From Lachnospiraceae bacterium (GTDB lineage: Bacteria > Bacillota_A > Clostridia > Lachnospirales > Lachnospiraceae): 44,123 nt of DNA. A program made the translations under genes and the position numbers. The notes under the pieces were generated by a model. It saw only the letters and a list, made by a program, of their open reading frames with translations, did not search any database and was not told the DNA's origin. Of the stretch, positions 25,670 through 34,461 are shown one piece after another; position 1 is the first letter of the stretch; each line of letters opens with the position of its first letter. The stretch is from positions 1-44,123 of the forward strand of contig JAILDD010000036.1 in NCBI GenBank assembly GCA_024689605.1, given 5' to 3'.

Positions 25670-27319
25670 TCAGATGCCCATAAGCTTCTCTTTGTAGCTC
25701 TCAAACTCCTCAGGTGAGATGATGGAAGCTTCGCTTATGCTCTTTAAGAGATCAGCTTTCTGCTTGAACTCATCCATATCCTTGTAGGGGCTGAATATAT
25801 CTGCTATAACTTCCTGCTTCTTAGTCTCAAACTCTTCTGCTGTTGAAAGCTTGCAATCCCTTGCAACCATGAGCAGTCTCATTCTGGTAACAACATCAGG
25901 ATTGTCGATGATTGTCTTAAGGATTTCAACCTTCTTGCCATGGAATCCCATATCATCAAGCCATGTCATATCCTTCAGCATTACTACACGTTCAATCTTA
26001 TTTCTGAGTGAATCCTCATCAACTGCAGGAAGAGCCATAACATCGCTGAGTATTGACTGCTTCTTCTGATTGAACTCTGCCTCGGAAGCTGCTCCGGCAG
26101 CTACCATAGCCGGCCATCTTGCAAGCTTCATGTTCAGCAGATCCATAGGGTCGGAAACAATGGGTGTAAGTATATCCTTAAGCTGTGAAATATCATTTGC
26201 ACACTCATCCTTCGGAACCAGCTCTGCATCAACCAGTATGGGAAGCTTCTGAAGCTTTAACTGGAAGTCTTCGTTGCTGTCAAGCTCATCGTATGCAACG
26301 CTCTCAAGCAGTCTGTCCTTGCCAATATTGAACTCTTCCTCGGAAACAATGCCGCTTATCTGGATGATAGGAAGCTTCGCTGTGTTTTTCTTGAACACCT
26401 CAAGATCCCTTACATCAGGATTGAAAGCTTCTCTTACCAGTTCATCCTTGCTTGCCGCATACTCTGCGTCACTTAAGAAACCAGACTCATGTGCTGTAAG
26501 AACCTTGCTGATCTTCTCGTAATAATCAGACATTCCACGCTCTTCGCAGATAAGCTTAAGGGTCTTGTCCTTGTACTCAGTATCGCTTACCATTCCGGAT
26601 GCGTGAAGAATCTCAAGCTTCTGACGCTTCTGCTCATATGACTCACCGCTCTTAGCAGGAGCAGTTGTCTTTGCAGCTGCCGCAGGTGTCCTCGAAGGTG
26701 TATATGAAGGAACCTTCGTTGCTGATGTAACAGGCTGTGCCGGAGCCGGTGCAGGCGCAGGCGTCGGTGCAGCTGCTACCGGTCTGGGTGCAGGCGTGGG
26801 TGCCGTAGGAGCAGGTGTTGCAGGCTTAGGTGCAGGTGCAGGTGCAGGTGCCGGTGCAGGCGCAGGTGCCGGCTTGGGTGCAGGCGCAGGTGCCGGCTTG
26901 GGCGGTACAGGCCTGGGTGCGGATGCTGCCGCTGAAGGTGAAGAATCAGTGGACATACCGCCGGATGCCTTGGCAACTTCCGTAATACGGTCTATAGCCC
27001 TGTTCATGTCCTTAAGTCCGGGAAGGATGATATTCTGCATCTTTGCGCCGTAAAGACTTGCTACCCTTGCAACGATGACAAGTGCATCATTTCCCTGGAA
27101 TTCGCCCTTCTTTGCTCCTCTGATATCCTTAGCCGGAAAATCGAAAGTTGAAATATATTCATTCTTTCCTTCTTCGTTACAGATGTAAGCCTTACCTGCT
27201 ATCTTGACTGCATCACCTTTGGTGTCATCAATCTGCAGAAAGAGCTTCTCCTGGCTCCTTGCGGAAAGAAAACTCTTTATCGAACTCCCCCAGTTACATT
27301 GAAATACTTCTACTGCCAT
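25670..27319 (-). CDS. Tandem SHOCT-like repeat protein with Pro/Ala linker
   Basis: I do not recognise the whole protein (549 residues, soluble). Residues 1-125 are an unassigned globular domain (VEVFQCNWGSSIKSFLSARS, FQGNDALVIVARVASLYGAK). Residues about 135-220 are a low-complexity linker of Pro-Ala repeats. From about 230 to the end come eight repeats of 37-43 residues with the pattern hydrophobic-x6-G/A-h-h-S-x-x-E-F/Y-x4-K-x2-h, for example LEILHASGMVSDTEYKDK, LPIIQISGIVSEEEFNIG and LLKSISEASIISPEEFESYK. This is the helix-turn-helix shape of SHOCT (short C-terminal) domains, usually found singly. The ATG at 27319 follows GGAGG by 9 bases. It is a single-gene unit with its own promoter and terminator, next to the chemoreceptor-like gene. 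Confidence 0.8.
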   Translation of the reverse strand: MAVEVFQCNWGSSIKSFLSARSQEKLFLQIDDTKGDAVKIAGKAYICNEEGKNEYISTFDFPAKDIRGAKKGEFQGNDALVIVARVASLYGAKMQNIILPGLKDMNRAIDRITEVAKASGGMSTDSSPSAAASAPRPVPPKPAPAPAPKPAPAPAPAPAPAPAPKPATPAPTAPTPAPRPVAAAPTPAPAPAPAQPVTSATKVPSYTPSRTPAAAAKTTAPAKSGESYEQKRQKLEILHASGMVSDTEYKDKTLKLICEERGMSDYYEKISKVLTAHESGFLSDAEYAASKDELVREAFNPDVRDLEVFKKNTAKLPIIQISGIVSEEEFNIGKDRLLESVAYDELDSNEDFQLKLQKLPILVDAELVPKDECANDISQLKDILTPIVSDPMDLLNMKLARWPAMVAAGAASEAEFNQKKQSILSDVMALPAVDEDSLRNKIERVVMLKDMTWLDDMGFHGKKVEILKTIIDNPDVVTRMRLLMVARDCKLSTAEEFETKKQEVIADIFSPYKDMDEFKQKADLLKSISEASIISPEEFESYKEKLMGI

Positions 27320-27381
27320 AATCAAAATCCTCCGTTTTGTACCGCACTGATACAGTACGGCTTTTACTATTGTGCAAAATC

Positions 27382-27410
27382 ATACTAACAGAATAATTTT
27401 TTATCATCAA
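27382..27410 (-). promoter_or_regulatory. Candidate promoter of the repeat-protein gene
   Basis: -35 TTGATG (27405-27410) and -10 TAGTAT (27382-27387), 17 bases apart on the minus strand, each 4 of 6 matches. The leader then holds a hairpin CCGTACTG-TAT-CAGTGCGG (27342-27360). Confidence 0.5.
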
Positions 27411-27417
27411 GACGCGA

Positions 27418-27440
27418 AAAGCCTTATAAAATAAGGCTTT
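27418..27440 (-). terminator. Terminator downstream of the his/RNase G operon
   Basis: AAAGCCTTAT and ATAAGGCTTT pair perfectly around a 3-base loop (27418-27440). On the minus strand TTTT follows; on the plus strand TTTTTTG follows, so it can work both ways. It lies about 60 bases after the RNase G stop. Confidence 0.8.
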
Positions 27441-27499
27441 TTTGTTTTTAACTCATATTTTTTTATCAAATATGCCTTTTTAAACCTGTTTTTTGCTAT

Positions 27500-28537
27500 T
27501 CAGGCTAATATAGTTTTATCCAAAACAGGTTTTAGCTGGTAAATATCCTCTCCGCATTTTGCCCTTACTATCTCAACAATACCGAGTTTTGTTATATCTT
27601 CAGCATGTGCCTCCGGTTTTAGTCCCCCTAAGGCGTCATTCATCTGTTTTAGCAATATGCTTTCACTTTCAGCATCTTTCATCTTAAGCATATCCACCAG
27701 TATCATGCCGCCTATATTCCTGGCATCGATCTGATATGCTATTTCCTCTGCCGCCTCTGAATTTATGGCCAATGCCATGCTGTTTCCGTTTGTATTCCCG
27801 ACCAGATGAACTTTTCGACCTGATGCGCTGTTTACATCTATGACAGTCATCGCTTCCGTCCTGTCAATAACGATCTCAGCGCCTCCCGGCAAATGAACCC
27901 GTCTCGCTGTTATACGGGACAGTGCGGTCCTCACATCATAAAGCGCATTCAAGGATATGTCCGTATCCGAATACAGTTTTATTCTGTCACGGTCATTTTG
28001 GGTTTCACCATTTTTAACCAGCGATAATGCCTTTTCATATATTCCGTCATCCTCCGTAAGCCAAAACGCACTTTCATCCTCTAAGACATCCCTTATGCTT
28101 TTATCAAAAGCAGACCTTGCACTATGAAGAATACAAGGCGCTTTTTTATGCTCATATTCAGTGGCTGGCACATCAGATGCGAATATAACCCTAAGTTTCT
28201 TGTCACCTCTTTCAAGGTCCCGCACCCTTACGGCCAGCTCGTCGCAGGGTTTTAGACTGCCGTCATATGCCCTGTTCAGGACCTGTATGTTCTTTTTTCC
28301 GCCATAGTTCATAAAAGCGGTTTTCTGGCCGCCTATATCCAGGAATGCTCCGCCGGTTTCAGGGTTCGTGCTCTTAACCCGGGCAAGGTAGACATCCCCT
28401 ATCTTTACCTGATCATCCCGCTCAAAAACAATGCGCTCCGCTCTCCCGGAACGCATATATATTATCAGCACACCTTCAGGGACTTTATCGTCTGCACTGA
28501 CTCTGTATGCCAGCACCCGCAGATCCCACTTTTTCAT
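27500..28537 (-). CDS. rng: Ribonuclease G/E family protein (short form)
   Basis: A 345-residue RNase G-type endoribonuclease, which cleaves single-stranded RNA in mRNA decay and rRNA maturation. An S1-like RNA-binding segment comes first (VKIGDVYLARVKSTNPETGG, AFLDIGGQKTAF), then the RNase-H-like and DNase-I-like catalytic core. The two catalytic Asp are visible in MTVIDVNSASGRK and GGMILVDMLKMKD. It ends soon after the core, and the zinc-link and C-terminal domains of E. coli RNase E are absent; RNase G-like lengths are about 400-500, so this is short. I start at the ATG at 28537, 22 bases after the preceding stop. Upstream in-frame starts overlap that gene. Confidence 0.9.
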   Translation of the reverse strand: MKKWDLRVLAYRVSADDKVPEGVLIIYMRSGRAERIVFERDDQVKIGDVYLARVKSTNPETGGAFLDIGGQKTAFMNYGGKKNIQVLNRAYDGSLKPCDELAVRVRDLERGDKKLRVIFASDVPATEYEHKKAPCILHSARSAFDKSIRDVLEDESAFWLTEDDGIYEKALSLVKNGETQNDRDRIKLYSDTDISLNALYDVRTALSRITARRVHLPGGAEIVIDRTEAMTVIDVNSASGRKVHLVGNTNGNSMALAINSEAAEEIAYQIDARNIGGMILVDMLKMKDAESESILLKQMNDALGGLKPEAHAEDITKLGIVEIVRAKCGEDIYQLKPVLDKTILA

Positions 28538-28559
28538 CTCAGCTGTTCTCTCTTCTTTT

Positions 28560-29336
28560 TTATTCGGCCGCCTTATCATTAAGTGCAACTATCCTTCCGT
28601 CTTTGTCATGTCCGTATATCTCCATACGGTACAGATGGGTCACCTTGAAATTTATGCCGGATGTACTGACAGCATCAGTCCCGCAGAGCTTCTCAAATAC
28701 ATCCGCTGGCCTTACATTGAGCTTCGAGCCGCTGGAAAGCCTCATCACAAGTCTTAGTTCTTCAGCAATTCCGTTTTCTGTTTCAGCACGTTTTTCACAT
28801 TCAAGCTGCCTTATGCCGGGCCTGATATTCTTTCCTGACTTGCCGCCTGTTATCTCATCTTTTGACATCAGTTCGCTTATAGCATCATTAAGCACAGCCT
28901 GCAGTACATCAATATCCGCACCTGCGTTAGTATCCGTATCAGTATCTGTTTCAGCATCTTTGCTGTCATCCCCAGCAACCACCATATCATAATCAGCCTC
29001 AGCAACAGCTGCCATGGCGTTAAGTGCCTTCTCCTTAAGTATGACCGCCCCGGTCACTTTTATGCCTTCGTGCATGACAGCATTCAGCCTGTCCATGAGC
29101 ACTTCCGCATCCTCACATGCATTCATCTCCAGGTCCATGTAGTCCCCATAGGTCTCCATACCCACGCCTAATGGATAGGCAAAAGACATTATCTGATGGG
29201 GATGAAAGCCCTCAGTATATTTTGCATCAAGCTCAGCCTTCATGACCGCCTTCTGAAAATAACGCAGCATATCCAGGTGACCTAAATACCTTACGGGGCC
29301 GGTACGCATAAATTTAAATCTCACGGTAACGCTCAT
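28560..29336 (-). CDS. DUF2344 / TIGR03936-family protein, radical-SAM partner
   Basis: 258 residues. The start VRFKFMRTGPVRYLGHLDML and the following GFHPHQIMSFAYPLGVGMET are the conserved core of DUF2344, found beside or fused to the TIGR03960 radical SAM enzyme. The function is unknown. A low-complexity insertion with alternating Asp and Thr (ETDTDTDTNAGADID, about residues 128-142) looks like a flexible loop. Its ATG overlaps the radical SAM stop as ATGA (29333-29336), so translation is tightly coupled. RNase G follows, and the three are a conserved set in Firmicutes. Confidence 0.88.
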   Translation of the reverse strand: MSVTVRFKFMRTGPVRYLGHLDMLRYFQKAVMKAELDAKYTEGFHPHQIMSFAYPLGVGMETYGDYMDLEMNACEDAEVLMDRLNAVMHEGIKVTGAVILKEKALNAMAAVAEADYDMVVAGDDSKDAETDTDTDTNAGADIDVLQAVLNDAISELMSKDEITGGKSGKNIRPGIRQLECEKRAETENGIAEELRLVMRLSSGSKLNVRPADVFEKLCGTDAVSTSGINFKVTHLYRMEIYGHDKDGRIVALNDKAAE

Positions 29337-31198
29337 TCCACACATACCCCGCATCCAAAAACACCTGCGCCGCAACCCATGCACTGATTCCTGCAGTTCG
29401 TGGATTTCTTAGCTTCAGCGGCATTATGCCACTCCCTGAGAAGGAATTTCTTGCTCACTCCGGCATCGATAAAATCCCAGGGGAACTTTTCCTCATCATC
29501 CCTTACCCTGTAGATATAGTCCTTATAATCAACTCCGGTCTCCTCAAAGGCCTTTATCCAGCTTTCATATGAAAAGGTCTCTGTCCAGGCATCAAATATC
29601 GCTCCATGCCTGTATGCATACTCTACAGCTTTCGCTACCTTCCTGTCGCCCCTTGCAAAAATGCCCTCTATTATCGTAGTACCGCTGTCGTGATAATGAT
29701 ATGAAATACGCTTCTGATTTAATTGTGCCCTGACTGCCGCCTTGGTGATCTTTGCCTTTTCGACAAACTGTTCCGGCGTATTCATCTGAGCCCACTGGAA
29801 AGCCGTAAAAGGCTTGGGCACAAAAAATGATGAGCTTGCGGTTATCTGTATGCTTCCCTGCCGCTCTGACTTAGGTACAGTTTCAAAATATACACCTGCC
29901 ACCTTGTTGCACAGTTCCGCAATGGCAACAGCATCCGATTCTTCTTCAAAGGGAAGCCCCAGCATAAAATAAAACTTTACCTTATTCCAGCCGCCCTTAA
30001 ATGCCATTTCAGAACCGTGAAGTATATCTTTCTCTGTAAGTCCTTTATTGATCACATTTCTCATCCTCTGGGACCCGGCTTCCGGTGCAAAGGTGAGAGA
30101 ACTCTTTTTTATATCCTGGACCTTGCTCATCACATCCAGGGAAAAAGCATCTATCCTGAGAGACGGCAGGGATATGTTTATCTTTTTCTCGCCGCAGTAC
30201 TCCATAAGGTATTCCAGCAGTTCCTTAAGATGTGTATAGTCGCTTGTGGAAAGTGAGCTCAGGGAAAGCTCTTCATAACCTGTATTTTTAAGTATCTCCC
30301 TTGCAAGCTCCTTTAACTGTTCAGGGCTTCTCTCCCTTACGGGCTTATATATCTGTCCTGCCTGACAGAATCTGCAGTTTCTGATGCAACCTCTCTGAAC
30401 CTCAATTACGGCCCTGTCCTGTGTAGCCCTGATAAAAGGAACCACCGGTGCTGTGGGATAAAAAGCCTCATCCATATTTTTCACAAGCTGCTTCTTTACT
30501 CTGGCCGGCACATCCTCATACATGGGGGCCATATCTGCAAAGCGTCCGTTTGCGTCATATGTCACATCATAAAGTGAAGGCACATATATCCCCTCTATAT
30601 GTGATGCTTCTCTCAGGAATTCTTTTCTTGATCTTCCTTCAGACCTGAATTTCTTGTACAGGTCAAAAAGCTCCCTGTACCTGACCTCTCCCTCACCGAT
30701 GTAGAATATATCAAAGAAATCGGCTATAGGCTCCGGATTATAAACGCAGGGGCCGCCGCCTATGACTATAGGTTCCTCCTCGCCTCTCTCCGCTGAGTAA
30801 AAATGAATCCCGGACAGTTCGAATATCTGCAGGATATTCGTATAGCACATTTCATACTGCAGGGTAATGCCAAGAAAATCCGCACTCTTTACAGGCGATT
30901 GGCTCTCCAACGAAAAAAGCGGGATATGTTTCTCCCGCATTATTTTGTCCAGATCCATCCAGGGGCTGAACAGCCGCTCACACCAGACATCTGACCAGGA
31001 ATTGAACATACCATAAAGGATCTGCATGCCGATATGGCTCATACCTATCTCATATACATCCGGAAAACATATAACAAAGCGTATATCAGCAGAGTCCTTC
31101 ATGACACTTCCCGGCTCACCGCCGGTGTATCTCGAAGGCTTGTCTATGCTCATAAGTATCTCGTGGTCAAGCGCAGTCTGACGCTTACTGTAATCCAT
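29333..31198 (-). CDS. B12-binding-type radical SAM protein (TIGR03960 family)
   Basis: 621 residues. The N-terminal half has a B12-binding-like Rossmann fold (DIRFVICFPDVYEIGMSHIG, VIGGGPCVYNPEPIADFFD). The radical SAM core follows with the Fe4S4-binding motif C-x3-C-x2-C in VQRGCIRNCRFCQAGQIYKP, then LSSLSTSDYTHLKELL and the SAM-contact FAPEAGSQRMRNVINKGL. A C-terminal Cys-rich tail (five Cys in the last 20 residues, CRNQCMGCGAG) may bind a second cluster. The family's reaction is not known. I use the ATG at 31198 with AGGTGA upstream. It lies 5 bases after hisIE, so it is probably in the his transcript. Confidence 0.9.
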   Translation of the reverse strand: MDYSKRQTALDHEILMSIDKPSRYTGGEPGSVMKDSADIRFVICFPDVYEIGMSHIGMQILYGMFNSWSDVWCERLFSPWMDLDKIMREKHIPLFSLESQSPVKSADFLGITLQYEMCYTNILQIFELSGIHFYSAERGEEEPIVIGGGPCVYNPEPIADFFDIFYIGEGEVRYRELFDLYKKFRSEGRSRKEFLREASHIEGIYVPSLYDVTYDANGRFADMAPMYEDVPARVKKQLVKNMDEAFYPTAPVVPFIRATQDRAVIEVQRGCIRNCRFCQAGQIYKPVRERSPEQLKELAREILKNTGYEELSLSSLSTSDYTHLKELLEYLMEYCGEKKINISLPSLRIDAFSLDVMSKVQDIKKSSLTFAPEAGSQRMRNVINKGLTEKDILHGSEMAFKGGWNKVKFYFMLGLPFEEESDAVAIAELCNKVAGVYFETVPKSERQGSIQITASSSFFVPKPFTAFQWAQMNTPEQFVEKAKITKAAVRAQLNQKRISYHYHDSGTTIIEGIFARGDRKVAKAVEYAYRHGAIFDAWTETFSYESWIKAFEETGVDYKDYIYRVRDDEEKFPWDFIDAGVSKKFLLREWHNAAEAKKSTNCRNQCMGCGAGVFGCGVCVE

Positions 31199-31203
31199 AA
31201 ATA

Positions 31204-32505
31204 TCACCTGCTTGCCAGATCACTCATTATCTCGTCCCAGGTCACACCCTTTTCAACCATAAGAACCATGCAGTGATAAATGAAATCCGAGATCTCATAC
31301 TTAACTTCTTCCTTGTCGGGATTCTTGGCCGCTATCACTATCTCGGTAGCCTCCTCACCGACTTTTTTAAGTATCTTATCTATGCCCTTATCGAAAAGGT
31401 AATTCGTATAGGAACCTTCCTTCGGATGCTCCTTTCTGTCTGCAATGACAGCATAAACATCCTCCAACACTTTTCTGGGATCTTTATCGGTATAATCTTT
31501 TTTGATTATCTCCCTAAAGAAGCAGCTATAGCTTCCGGTATGGCATGCAACACCCACCTGGCTTACTTTTGCAAGCAATGTATCCTTATCGCAATCCGCA
31601 GTCAGGGACTTCACATACTGGAAATGACCGCTGGTCTCACCCTTTACCCACTGGGCCTTCCGGCTCCTGGAATAATAAGTCATGCGGCCGGTCTTTATGG
31701 TCGCATTGAAAGCTGCCTCGTTCATATAAGCCATCATAAGTACTTCATTGGTGCGGTATTCCTGCACGATAACGGGAATAAGGCCATCAGAATTAAGGGT
31801 AAGCTCAGAGAAACTGATCTTTGCATCAAAACCTTTCACCTTTATACCCTCATCAGCACAGAAAGATTTGATGCCCATTATGGTATCGGAAGCAGCATTA
31901 AGCTCAGGGCCAAAGAAACCCGCTGCCATATCGTTCTTCAGAAGCTCCGAAAGCTGTCCCGGCGTAGCAGCCGGCATAGGGAAAATAACCGGTATATACG
32001 AAGCTTCCGTCATACGCTTAAAAGCATTCTTGTCAAAGGAATCCGCCGCATTGACCGCTATTATCTGGCTGACGAGCTCGGGCAGTTCTGCCGGACCGTT
32101 TTTAAGTTCCTCAATGTCACCTATGCAGACAGCAATCTTTTCCCTGCCGAAACGCTTGGAAACCTCTTCGGTAAGCTCCACATTCGAAGCCTTGCTGTAA
32201 TTAAGCGCAGCCTTCATGCAGCCGGTATAAAGGATCTTCTTTATATCCTCAAACCTTTTTACATTGCCGCATCCGGTAACCGGCACTTCAGATACAGCTG
32301 CTATCTGCTTCATTATGCCAAGGGCTGCCTCATGCTCCCTGTCTGTTTCAGACAGGTCAAAGATAAGAAGCTCGTCCACATTGTTGTTGCAGTATTTCTC
32401 TGCAAGCTCTACAGGATCTTCTGAAATCACCGCACGTTCTTTACGGTTCTTTACAGCTTTTCCCTGATATAAATAAATTGATGCGCAAAATCTCTTTTCA
32501 GCCAT
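31204..32505 (-). CDS. hisI: HisIE with an N-terminal HisA/F-like domain
   Basis: This single protein of 433 residues has three parts. Residues 1-200 resemble the TIM barrel of HisA/HisF ([40 protein letters not shown]). Residues about 205-315 are HisI, phosphoribosyl-AMP cyclohydrolase ([53 protein letters not shown] with zinc-binding Cys). Residues about 325-433 are HisE, phosphoribosyl-ATP diphosphatase ([32 protein letters not shown]). The latter two catalyse steps 2 and 3 of histidine synthesis. The N-terminal barrel lacks the catalytic Asp pair of HisF (see findings). AGGAGA lies 6 bases before the ATG. Confidence 0.9.
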   Translation of the reverse strand: MAEKRFCASIYLYQGKAVKNRKERAVISEDPVELAEKYCNNNVDELLIFDLSETDREHEAALGIMKQIAAVSEVPVTGCGNVKRFEDIKKILYTGCMKAALNYSKASNVELTEEVSKRFGREKIAVCIGDIEELKNGPAELPELVSQIIAVNAADSFDKNAFKRMTEASYIPVIFPMPAATPGQLSELLKNDMAAGFFGPELNAASDTIMGIKSFCADEGIKVKGFDAKISFSELTLNSDGLIPVIVQEYRTNEVLMMAYMNEAAFNATIKTGRMTYYSRSRKAQWVKGETSGHFQYVKSLTADCDKDTLLAKVSQVGVACHTGSYSCFFREIIKKDYTDKDPRKVLEDVYAVIADRKEHPKEGSYTNYLFDKGIDKILKKVGEEATEIVIAAKNPDKEEVKYEISDFIYHCMVLMVEKGVTWDEIMSDLASR

Positions 32506-32522
32506 CTGATCTCTCCTTATGC

Positions 32523-33107
32523 TCACAGAGTTCCCTTTGTGCTGAGTACTCCGCTTATTCTCTCGTCAATCCCCGTTGCCTGGTCCATGGCTTTGGCAAA
32601 AGCCTTGAAGGCAGCCTCTATTATGTGATGTGAATTCTCGCCTGCCAGCTGTCTTACGTGCAGATTCATCTTTGCAGAATTTGAAACCGCAAGGAAAAAC
32701 TCCCTTACTAGCTCTGTCTCAAAATTTCCAAGCTGCTCAGCCGGTATATTCAGGTCAAAGCCAAGATAGGGCCTTCCACAGAAATCAACGGCACACAAAA
32801 CAAGTGCATCATCCATAGGCAGGATGAAATTGCCGAATCTCTTCATGCCATCCTTATCGCCCGCCGCCTCAAGCAGCGCTTCCCCAAGCACTATGCCCGT
32901 ATCTTCAACGGTATGGTGACCGTCCACATTCAGGTCGCCCTTTACATTTACATACAGATCAAAAATTCCGTGCCTTGCAAACCCTTCAAGCATATGATCA
33001 AAAAAACCTATACCGGTATCGATATTCGCAATCCCCGTACCGTCAAGATTTATCATAAGCTCTATATCGGTCTCCCTGGTTTTTCTTTTTACCGTTGCGG
33101 TTCTCAT
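32523..33107 (-). CDS. hisB: Imidazoleglycerol-phosphate dehydratase
   Basis: HisB removes water from imidazole glycerol phosphate. The 194-residue length is typical for the monofunctional enzyme without a phosphatase domain. The manganese-binding His clusters are clear: [30 protein letters not shown], and [17 protein letters not shown] near the C-terminus. GGAGGA lies before the ATG at 33107. It follows hisD by 19 bases, and its stop lies 17 bases before the hisIE start. Confidence 0.96.
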   Translation of the reverse strand: MRTATVKRKTRETDIELMINLDGTGIANIDTGIGFFDHMLEGFARHGIFDLYVNVKGDLNVDGHHTVEDTGIVLGEALLEAAGDKDGMKRFGNFILPMDDALVLCAVDFCGRPYLGFDLNIPAEQLGNFETELVREFFLAVSNSAKMNLHVRQLAGENSHHIIEAAFKAFAKAMDQATGIDERISGVLSTKGTL

Positions 33108-33126
33108 GGTCTCCTCCTTGATGCGT

Positions 33127-34422
33127 TCAGTTTTTCTCAAATCTGACTGCTATGGAATTGGCATGGGCAGTCAGGCCTTCCTTATTTGCAAAATAGATTA
33201 TGTCCTCGTGGTCTCTTTCCAGAGCTTCCTTAGAATAAGCGATTATGCTGGTCCTCTTAATGAAGTCATCCACACTTAAGGGCGAGAAGAACTTCGCAGT
33301 GCCGTTGGTAGGCAGTATGTGATTAGGTCCTGCAAAATAGTCTCCCAGCGGCTCAGAAGAGTACGGTCCGATAAAGATCGCACCTGCATTTCTTATACAT
33401 GTCATGGTCTCAAAGGGATTCTTTGTTACTATCTCCAAATGCTCGGACGCTATATCATTTACCGCTCTTATGGCAGTCTCCATATCGTCAGCCACGAAAA
33501 TGAAACCGAAATTATCCAGCGACTTCTGTATTATCTCCTTGCGTTCAAGCTTCGGAACAAAATCCTCGATTTCCTTTTTAACATCCTCAGCCAGCCTTCT
33601 GGATGTGGTAACCAGTATGGCTGATGCCATTTCATCATGCTCTGCCTGGCTCAAAAGGTCTGCTGCCACGAACCTTGCATTTGCGCTCTCATCCGCAAGC
33701 ACCATGATCTCGCTGGGGCCTGCAACAGAGTCTATGCTTACAACACCGTAAACTGCCTTCTTAGCCATGGCAACGAAAATATTTCCCGGGCCGCATATCT
33801 TATGAACCTTAGGAATACTCTCCGTTCCGTATGCCATAGCCGCTATTGCCTGGGCACCACCTACTCTGTAGGCCTCATCAACACCTGCGATCTTAGCGGC
33901 GGCAAGAGTCTCCTTACTTACCTTTCCGTCCTTACCGGGTGGCGTAAGCATCACTATACGCTCAACGCCTGCAACCTTTGCAGGTATTATGTTCATAAGA
34001 ACAGACGACGGATATGCTGCTTTTCCGCCGGGCACATATACACCTGCTATCTCTAACGGTGTGAAACGCTGTCCCAGGGTACTTCCGTCAGGCCTCATGT
34101 TTATCCATGTTTCTCTGAGCTGCCTTACATGGAAATCACGTATATTGTCAGCTGCTTTATGCAGTATCCTTACGAATTCCGGTTCAACAGAAGAAAGCGC
34201 TTCTTCCATCTCCTCTTCCGAAATCCTGATATTATCAATATTTAATTCAAAATGATCAAACTGTGCAGAATACTTAAAGAGAGCCGCATCACCGTTTTCC
34301 CTGACATCATCAATAATGCTGTCAACTTTCTCCTCGATATCCCTGAAGCCCGAGGTGCTGCGTTTTTTCAATGTCTCCCTGAGCTGGGCCTTATTCTGTT
34401 CGTTTAATGCGATTATGTCCAT
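33127..34422 (-). CDS. hisD: Histidinol dehydrogenase
   Basis: HisD performs the last two oxidations from histidinol to histidine. At 431 residues it has the family motifs: PLEIAGVYVPGGKAAYPSSV, HKICGPGNIFVAMAKK, DSVAGPSEIMVLADESAN, LSQAEHDEMASAILVT with zinc-binding His, ASEHLEIVTKNP with the catalytic Glu-His region, and GPNHILPTNGTAKFFSPLSV. GAGGGAG lies before the ATG at 34422. It follows hisG by 39 bases in the operon. Confidence 0.97.
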   Translation of the reverse strand: MDIIALNEQNKAQLRETLKKRSTSGFRDIEEKVDSIIDDVRENGDAALFKYSAQFDHFELNIDNIRISEEEMEEALSSVEPEFVRILHKAADNIRDFHVRQLRETWINMRPDGSTLGQRFTPLEIAGVYVPGGKAAYPSSVLMNIIPAKVAGVERIVMLTPPGKDGKVSKETLAAAKIAGVDEAYRVGGAQAIAAMAYGTESIPKVHKICGPGNIFVAMAKKAVYGVVSIDSVAGPSEIMVLADESANARFVAADLLSQAEHDEMASAILVTTSRRLAEDVKKEIEDFVPKLERKEIIQKSLDNFGFIFVADDMETAIRAVNDIASEHLEIVTKNPFETMTCIRNAGAIFIGPYSSEPLGDYFAGPNHILPTNGTAKFFSPLSVDDFIKRTSIIAYSKEALERDHEDIIYFANKEGLTAHANSIAVRFEKN

Positions 34423-34461
34423 ACTCCCTCTTTCTGCCGATTTATCGGCTGCTTTCAAAAC

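Noticed and set aside
26700..26920. Short DNA repeats that could suggest a CRISPR or minisatellite
   Set aside because: The repeats encode the Pro-Ala linker in frame and have no spacers. Length variation among strains is possible but it is not an array.
26796..27053. Gly/Ala-rich frame opposite the Pro/Ala linker
   Set aside because: It is the simple reverse complement of Pro-Ala codon repeats. No start signal is present.
31273..32424. Plus-strand open frame of 383 residues opposite hisIE
   Set aside because: It is fully antisense to a well-supported gene, has no ribosome binding site or domain motif, and its odd residue make-up fits a shadow of codon bias.
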